This document shows positions 14,670 to 18,749 of a stretch of DNA of 18,749 bases, piece after piece (position 1 is the first letter of the stretch; the number at the start of each line of letters is the position of its first letter). Source of the DNA: an uncultured Bacilli bacterium (GTDB lineage Bacteria; Bacillota_I; Bacilli_A; RF39; UBA660). A program made the position numbers and the translations under genes. The stretch is taken from positions 1-18,749 of the forward strand of contig CAKOKF010000014.1 in the NCBI GenBank assembly GCA_934090775.1, given 5' to 3'. The notes below the pieces were generated by a model. The model saw only the letters and a program-made list of their open reading frames with translations, made no database searches and was not told where the DNA came from.

Positions 14670-15161
14670 ATAAAAAAGATTATAGTTGTTTTAACGGTTA
14701 TTGCTTTATTTTATTTGAGTACCAACAAAGAAGAAATAATAATTCCTAATGACTCTATTCGCTTTCGAATAATAGCTAATTCCAATAATTTACAAGATCA
14801 ATTAACAAAGACGAGAATTAAAGAAGATTTGATGAAAAAAATTTTACCGGAAATTAATAAAGATATAGACGTAGATAATTATATAAAAAATAATATGTCT
14901 ACTTTTCGTACCATTTTAAATAATTATCAAGTTCCTTATAATATTTCTTATGGTAATAACTTTTTTCCATCCAAAACCTATAAAGGAATTAAATATCCAG
15001 CCGGCTATTATAATTCGTTAGTAATAACTTTAGGTCAAGGTCTTGGCGAAAACTTTTGGTGTGTAATGTATCCACCTCTTTGTTTAATTGATGAAAATAG
15101 TAATAAATCAAATATTGAATATAAATCTTATGTCAAAGATGTTCTATTAAAATATAATTAA
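14670..15161 (+). CDS. spoIIR: Stage II sporulation protein R
   Basis: SpoIIR is made in the forespore and exported into the intermembrane space, where it triggers SpoIIGA to process pro-sigma-E in the mother cell. The family signature is clear: PNDSIRFRIIANSNNLQDQ, FFPSKTYKGIKYPAGYYNSLVITLGQGLGENFWCVMYPPLCLID. A hydrophobic export segment, KKIIVVLTVIALFYL, is encoded at about 14673-14717, but the in-frame stop at 14661-14663 precedes it and no ATG, GTG or TTG lies between. The first conventional start, TTG 14715, would remove that segment. I therefore place the start at ATA 14670, six bases after GGGTGA, giving 163 residues. A one-base T-run error could instead reveal GTG 14660. The protein is shorter than the usual 200 or so. 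Confidence 0.85.
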   Translation: MKKIIVVLTVIALFYLSTNKEEIIIPNDSIRFRIIANSNNLQDQLTKTRIKEDLMKKILPEINKDIDVDNYIKNNMSTFRTILNNYQVPYNISYGNNFFPSKTYKGIKYPAGYYNSLVITLGQGLGENFWCVMYPPLCLIDENSNKSNIEYKSYVKDVLLKYN

Positions 15162-15246
15162 GCTATAAATATATTTTTTAAATTTATAAAAAATAATATT
15201 TTAAAATAAAGTTTATCTATATTAAAATTATGAATAATAAAAAAAT

Positions 15247-15277
15247 ATCTATAATATAGTTTTATAGATGTTTTTTT
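15247..15277 (+). terminator. Terminator after spoIIR
   Basis: ATCTATAA (15247-15254) pairs with TTATAGAT (15262-15269) across seven bases, followed by G and seven T (15271-15277). An A-run before the stem makes it potentially bidirectional. It ends three bases before the murA -35. Confidence 0.7.
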
Positions 15278-15279
15278 GT

Positions 15280-15308
15280 TTGACTTAGTGTAGTAAATTA
15301 GATATAGT
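15280..15308 (+). promoter_or_regulatory. Sigma-A promoter for murA
   Basis: TTGACT (15280-15285) and TATAGT (15303-15308) each match consensus at five of six, with a 17-base spacer. A leader of about 25 bases precedes murA. Confidence 0.75.
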
Positions 15309-15337
15309 TATTTATAGTTAGATGGGGTGTAATATAT

Positions 15338-16588
15338 ATGACCAAATTAATAATCGAAGGACCCAGTAAATTAAGTGGAACCATTGAAATAAGTGGTGCT
15401 AAGAACAGTGTAGTTGCTTTAATACCAGCAGCTATTCTTTGCGATGATGAAGTAACTATTGATAATGTCCCCGATATAACAGATACTAGAGCCTTATTAG
15501 AAATCTTAGAACTTTTAAATGCTGATTATAAATATGAGAATAATATTCTAAGCATTGATACTAGTAATGTTCAAAATCAAGTTATAGAAGAAGCATTAGC
15601 TAAAAAATTAAGAGCTTCTTACTATTTCATGGGTTCTTTATTGTCAAAATATCATCATGTTGAAATGTATTTCCCAGGTGGTTGTAAAATTGGCAAGCGT
15701 CCTATCGATTATCATATAAAAGGCTTTGAAGCTTTGGGAGCAACGGTTACAATTACTGACGATAAATATATCATTGATGCCCAGGAATTAAATGGAACTG
15801 ATATTACCTTTGATTTTCCTTCAGTCGGGGCTACAATTAATATTATGTTAGCTGCTGTAAAAGCCAATGGCCAAACTAGAATTTTCAATGCTGCTAAAGA
15901 ACCAGAAATAGTAAATATTGCCGATTTTTTAAAGAGCATGGGTGCTAAAATTAAAGGCGCTGGCACTAACACTATCACAATAACTGGTGTCAAAAAATTA
16001 AGTAAAGGAAATGTATATACAATTCCTGATCGCATTGAAGCTGGGACCTATATCATTGCTGGAGCCCTTGCTGGCGACAACTTGGTTATTGACAAAATCG
16101 AACCCAAGCATTTAGAAAGTCTATTAAGTACTTTAAAAAATATGAATATAAATTATATTCTAGAAGAAAATTCAATTATAATTTCTAAACAAACTGGTTT
16201 AAAACCCATAAATATAACTTCCCAAGTTTATCCTGGTTTTGTAACCGATCTAGGTCAAACTATGCAAACTCTTCTTACTCAGGCTGATGGCATATCAACT
16301 TTTACTGAAACTATATATGAAACAAGAATGGGACATATAGAATATTTAAATAAAATGGGTGCTAATATTGCTAATACCAGTAATAAAGCTTTTATAACTG
16401 GCCCTACTTCCTTAACTGGTTGTGAAGTAACAGCAAGTGACTTACGTGCTGGTGCTTCCTTAGTATTGGCCGGTCTAATTGCTGAAGGCCAAACTACAAT
16501 TAATCAAGCTGACCATATCCTTCGAGGCTATGAAAATATTAAAACTAAATTATCTAAGGTTGGTGCTAAAATAAGAATAGAAGAATAA
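15338..16588 (+). CDS. murA: UDP-N-acetylglucosamine 1-carboxyvinyltransferase
   Basis: MurA transfers enolpyruvate from PEP to UDP-GlcNAc, the first committed step of peptidoglycan synthesis in the cytoplasm. The protein has 416 residues, the normal length, built as two EPSP-synthase-like lobes. It shows the catalytic Lys in SGAKNS (Lys22), the mobile loop with the fosfomycin-target cysteine PGGCKIGKRPIDYH (Cys116), GATINIMLAAV, RIEAGTYIIA and the late DLRAGASLVLAGL. GGGGTG eight bases before ATG fixes the start. A membrane-anchored unknown follows after 24 bases. Whether it corresponds to MurAA or MurAB cannot be told. Confidence 0.96.
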   Translation: MTKLIIEGPSKLSGTIEISGAKNSVVALIPAAILCDDEVTIDNVPDITDTRALLEILELLNADYKYENNILSIDTSNVQNQVIEEALAKKLRASYYFMGSLLSKYHHVEMYFPGGCKIGKRPIDYHIKGFEALGATVTITDDKYIIDAQELNGTDITFDFPSVGATINIMLAAVKANGQTRIFNAAKEPEIVNIADFLKSMGAKIKGAGTNTITITGVKKLSKGNVYTIPDRIEAGTYIIAGALAGDNLVIDKIEPKHLESLLSTLKNMNINYILEENSIIISKQTGLKPINITSQVYPGFVTDLGQTMQTLLTQADGISTFTETIYETRMGHIEYLNKMGANIANTSNKAFITGPTSLTGCEVTASDLRAGASLVLAGLIAEGQTTINQADHILRGYENIKTKLSKVGAKIRIEE

Positions 16589-16612
16589 ATTATACTAAGT
16601 AAGTGAGGTCTT

Positions 16613-17209
16613 ATGAAAGTAAAATTATTCTTTTTGTCTTTAGGAGCTATCATCTTAACATACCTTATTTTTAATGTTAACAATCATCAAGAAATAAAAA
16701 TAACTACTATTTATGATGATACTACAACTATTCAAGAAAATTTTAATATTTCTTTACAAAAAGATTTAGAAAAATTATTACCTACAACTTTTAATACTTA
16801 TCATAAAGAAAATTTAGAAATTGAAAATGCTATTGATAAAATAAAAAGTAATTATAATGATATTCAAGAAAAGTTAAATTCTTCTAATGTCATAATTATA
16901 TATTTAGGTGATTTCGAGCTACTTTATGAAAAAGAAAATATAATTAATATTTATGCTAACTTAGAAAACCTATTTATTCTTTTAAGAAAGTATAACTCTA
17001 AACAAATTATATATATTAGCCCTATTAATTTAAATTCCAATTATCTTCTAAAAGATTTATCCAATAAATATAAAATAGATTTTATTAATACACCAAGTAT
17101 TTTACAAAAATTATCAACTCAAAACTATATTTTAAATCAAGATGATCACAAAAAGCTTGCTAATAAATTATTTAATAATATTATTTCAACTTGGAAAATA
17201 GAAAATTAA
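16613..17209 (+). CDS. Membrane-anchored protein, possibly degenerate SGNH-hydrolase fold
   Basis: I do not securely recognise this 198-residue protein. Residues 4-21 form one N-terminal hydrophobic segment (signal or anchor), so the rest is probably outside the cell. The soluble part alternates beta-like stretches (NVIIIYLGDFELLY, KQIIYISPINLN, YKIDFINTP) with helices and ends QDDHKKLANKLFNNI. That layout, and the last segment, recall SGNH/GDSL hydrolases, whose final block carries D-x-x-H before a KLA helix. However, no GDS nucleophile block is visible (IYDDTTT stands in its place), so activity is doubtful. The gene is 24 bases after murA with AAGTGAGG before ATG, probably in the same transcript. 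Asn, Ile and Lys content is high. Confidence 0.6.
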   Translation: MKVKLFFLSLGAIILTYLIFNVNNHQEIKITTIYDDTTTIQENFNISLQKDLEKLLPTTFNTYHKENLEIENAIDKIKSNYNDIQEKLNSSNVIIIYLGDFELLYEKENIINIYANLENLFILLRKYNSKQIIYISPINLNSNYLLKDLSNKYKIDFINTPSILQKLSTQNYILNQDDHKKLANKLFNNIISTWKIEN

Positions 17210-17260
17210 CATATCTATTTAGATGATGGTAGGATTTTGCCATAATATAAAAATTTTAAT

Positions 17261-17293
17261 GTCTTAAGATCTTTAATCTTTTTTTCTAAAGAC
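17261..17293 (+). terminator. Possible terminator after the murA operon
   Basis: AAGAT (17266-17270) pairs with ATCTT (17276-17280), followed by T to 17285. An alternative pairing joins GTCTT (17261-17265) to AAGAC (17289-17293). Both stems are short. Confidence 0.4.
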
Positions 17294-17306
17294 TAATCTT
17301 TTATAG

Positions 17307-17312
17307 TATAAT
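17307..17312 (+). promoter_or_regulatory. Possible -10 for the Alg14/Alg13-like pair
   Basis: A perfect TATAAT lies 18 bases before the likely start. The -35 region (TTCTAA at 17284-17289, 17-base spacer) is poor, so this is tentative. Confidence 0.35.
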
Positions 17313-17330
17313 AATTTTAAGGTGATAACT

Positions 17331-17819
17331 ATGGAAAAGAGAAAAAAAGTTATGTTTATTGCTAGTACTGGTGGTCATTTAAGCGAATTATTACAACTTT
17401 CTCCTTTATTTGAAAAATATGATTATACTATCGTTACTGAAAAGACCAAAAGTAATCTTAATCTGTCTAAGAAATATCCTCATCATATTCATTATATAAT
17501 CAGTGGTACTTATACAAATTTTAAGGCTAAATTAATATATCCCTTTAAATTTCTTTTAAATTGCTTTATTTCTCTTTATCTAATTATTACAATAAGACCG
17601 GATGTTGTCGTAACAACTGGTTCCCATAATGTTGGCCCCATGTGTTGCTTAGCTAAATTATTTCATAAAAAAGTTATTTTTATTGAAACTATTGCCAACA
17701 GTACTACCCCTACTCGTGCTGGTCGTTTGATATATAAATTTGCTGACTATTTTATTGTACAATGGGAAAGCATGTTAGAAGTTTATCCTAACGCCATTTA
17801 TGGTGGTTGGATTTATTAG
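17331..17819 (+). CDS. Alg14-like glycosyltransferase membrane subunit
   Basis: This 162-residue protein resembles Alg14/PssD/Cps14F-type proteins, the membrane-docking acceptor half of a split GT-B glycosyltransferase. Visible landmarks are FIASTGGHLSELLQL (9-23), a hydrophobic stretch at about 70-88 likely to dock in the membrane, RPDVVVTTGSHNVGP (89-103) and KVIFIETIANSTTPTRAGRLIYKFADYFIVQW (114-145). I chose ATG 17331 over GTG 17322 because AAGGTGAT sits at 17319-17326. The Alg13-like partner begins 12 bases after the stop, as such pairs usually do. Bacterial homologues work in capsule or exopolysaccharide assembly; the sugar moved here cannot be told. Confidence 0.88.
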   Translation: MEKRKKVMFIASTGGHLSELLQLSPLFEKYDYTIVTEKTKSNLNLSKKYPHHIHYIISGTYTNFKAKLIYPFKFLLNCFISLYLIITIRPDVVVTTGSHNVGPMCCLAKLFHKKVIFIETIANSTTPTRAGRLIYKFADYFIVQWESMLEVYPNAIYGGWIY

Positions 17820-17831
17820 AAAGGACTATGT

Positions 17832-18308
17832 ATGATTTTAGTAACTTTAGGAACTCAAGATAAAACATTTGTTCGTCTTTTAGATGAGATTGATAAGTTA
17901 ATTAATAAGGGTATAATCAAAGATAAAGTTATTGTTCAAGCCGGTTTTACTAAATATAGTTCGGATAATATGGAAATATTTGATTTAATTCCTCAAGATG
18001 AATTTAATTCCTTAATGGACAAGGCCGACTTGATTATTACTCATGGTGGTGTTGGTAACATTATCTCTGCTTTAGAAAGAAATAAAAAAGTTATTGCTGT
18101 TCCAAGGCTTGCCAAGTATGGTGAACATATCAATGACCATCAAACGCAAATTATTGCTAAATTTAATTCATTAGGATACATAATCGGTTTACAAGATGTT
18201 GAAGAATTAGCGGCAGCTTTAACAAAAGTAAAAAAATTTAAACCAAATAAATTTATTCATAATAACAATAAAATGCTAAATTTAGTAAGTGAATTGATTG
18301 ATAAATAA
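17832..18308 (+). CDS. Alg13-like glycosyltransferase catalytic subunit
   Basis: This 158-residue protein is the nucleotide-sugar-binding half of a split GT-B enzyme, related to Alg13/PssE/Cps14G and to the C-terminal domain of MurG. The start MILVTLGTQDKTFVRLL is typical. The donor-site signature ITHGGVGNIISALERNKKVIAVPR occupies about 69-92, followed by YGEHINDHQ (96-104). No membrane segment is seen; it should be held at the membrane by the Alg14-like partner encoded just before. AGAAAGGA lies six bases before ATG. UDP-GlcNAc or UDP-galactose are likely donors by family analogy. No further cell-surface genes follow within the window. Confidence 0.9.
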   Translation: MILVTLGTQDKTFVRLLDEIDKLINKGIIKDKVIVQAGFTKYSSDNMEIFDLIPQDEFNSLMDKADLIITHGGVGNIISALERNKKVIAVPRLAKYGEHINDHQTQIIAKFNSLGYIIGLQDVEELAAALTKVKKFKPNKFIHNNNKMLNLVSELIDK

Positions 18309-18418
18309 TTTTCTTGTTAAAAAGAGCATATAATTAAAAGAAGATTATAATAAGAAGATAAAATTTACAAAAAAAGCGTCAACTATATGCTTTGATTTAC
18401 ACTTTTAGGAAACAAAAT
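18309..18418. other. AT-rich spacer without a gene
   Basis: No coding region, clear terminator or tRNA is seen. AGCATATA (18325-18332) is complementary to TATATGCT (18384-18391), but 51 bases apart and without a T-run, so its meaning is uncertain. Confidence 0.4.
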
Positions 18419-18447
18419 TTGACAAACGAAATATCTTATGTTATAAT
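18419..18447 (+). promoter_or_regulatory. Perfect consensus sigma-A promoter
   Basis: TTGACA (18419-18424) and TATAAT (18442-18447) match consensus at all twelve positions with the ideal 17-base spacer. It is one of the two promoters in the window with both hexamers perfect, the other being that of rpmH (18-base spacer). Nothing that looks like a protein gene follows, which points to a stable RNA. Confidence 0.88.
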
Positions 18448-18453
18448 CTCGGC

Positions 18454-18749
18454 TATGTGTGGTGCATTATTCTAGTCATAACACTATATGAAGATGGGGC
18501 TAAAAATCCATCAATTACATTATCGACACTTTTTATACTTGCTTTATCGGCCCAAGTTAGGGTGAGTATAAGATTTAAAATTTAAGGAAAGTTATAATGG
18601 CATATAACCTACATCCTTTTATTGCGTCATTTCGAAGTTACGTATGTCGTGCGTGAGTATTAGGAATACCCAAAGTTGAAATAATATTTGCAAAAGCGAA
18701 TAAGTATAGTTACTTATGTCAGGGAAAACCTCTAGACTGTCTATATTAA
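18454..18749 (+). ncRNA. Candidate large structured RNA, unidentified, cut by window end
   Basis: Starting about seven bases after the perfect promoter, nearly 300 bases show serial hairpins and no credible long reading frame. Pairings seen: TCATA/TATGA (18476-18491), GATGG/CCATC (18493-18512), TTATACTTG with GTGAGTATAA (18532-18572) enclosing GCCC/GGGT, AAGGA/TCCTT (18584-18618) enclosing GTTATA/TATAAC, GTATT/AATAC (18657-18669), TATTTGC/GCGAATA (18685-18702) and TAAGTA/TACTTA (18701-18716). No terminator appears before the edge, so the 3' end is probably missing. It lacks the ends of tmRNA, the conserved core of RNase P RNA, and the SRP RNA apical motif. I cannot assign it; raiA, ROOL, GOLLD, OLE or a long riboswitch leader remain possible. 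Confidence 0.6.

Noticed and set aside
18325..18391. AGCATATA/TATATGCT inverted repeat as an attachment site or terminator
   Set aside because: The arms are only eight bases, 51 bases apart and of low complexity. No integrase, tRNA or T-run accompanies them.
18488..18565. 25-codon frame beginning MKMGLKIHQLHYRH inside the RNA candidate
   Set aside because: No ribosome binding site precedes it, and it overlaps several paired segments of the proposed RNA.
18454..18749. tmRNA, RNase P RNA or SRP RNA as the identity of the right-end RNA
   Set aside because: The tmRNA 5' end and tag frame, the RNase P GAGGAAAGUCC and ACAGAA core, and the SRP apical motif are not present. AAGGAAAG at 18584 only superficially resembles the RNase P element.
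1..18749. CRISPR arrays, insertion sequences, prophage genes, tRNA or rRNA genes
   Set aside because: No regularly spaced repeats, transposase or integrase motifs, phage structural genes, or tRNA/rRNA sequence were seen.

Overview
The window is AT-rich DNA (roughly 30% GC by eye) from a low-GC Gram-positive bacterium, most likely a member of the Bacilli with a compact genome. The gene order rpmH-rnpA-yidC-jag-mnmE-mnmG-rsmG-parB/noc is the classical block beside oriC, and ywiB-like-argS-rpoE, prfA-prmC-spoIIR and murA are also Bacilli-type neighbourhoods. TGA is a normal stop codon (for example rnpA), so this is not a recoded mollicute. A class A PBP and MurA show that peptidoglycan is made. 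SpoIIR implies an endospore programme, or a relic of one. The exact lineage cannot be fixed from the sequence.

Layout. 1-2033: rpmH (40 codons), rnpA, yidC and khpB/jag, led by a sigma-A-type promoter and closed by a terminator overlapping the jag stop. 2034-2339: a gene-free leader with an extended -10 promoter and two sizeable inverted repeats. 2346-6299: the tightly packed mnmE-mnmG-rsmG cluster (tRNA and 16S rRNA modification). 6348-7769: a ParB/Noc protein with a very long low-complexity linker. 7820-7927: facing terminators. 7987-9939: a class A penicillin-binding protein, the only minus-strand gene. 10040-12732: YwiB-like protein, argS, rpoE. 12836-14628: prfA-prmC. 14670-15161: spoIIR, whose start abuts a terminator and lacks a standard start codon. 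15338-17209: murA and a membrane-anchored unknown. 17331-18308: an Alg14/Alg13-like split glycosyltransferase pair. 18309-18749: no convincing protein gene, but a perfect consensus promoter feeding about 300 nt of hairpin-rich sequence that runs off the window, the best candidate for an undescribed or unrecognised structured RNA.

How the parts fit. The left part is ribosome, RNase P, membrane insertion and RNA modification housekeeping near the origin. ParB/Noc links chromosome organisation to it. The right part combines translation termination (RF1 and its methylase), envelope synthesis (PBP, MurA, glycosyltransferases) and a sporulation signal. Terminators directly abut the next promoter or start in several places, which fits a compact genome. 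The strongest unexpected signals are (i) several perfect DnaA boxes inside rnpA and jag, including a 12-bp tandem repeat coding SYPQSYPQ in RnpA; (ii) the promoter-driven RNA candidate at the right end; (iii) the anomalous spoIIR start; and (iv) the ParB/Noc with a linker of more than 200 residues. All counts and foldings were done by eye.
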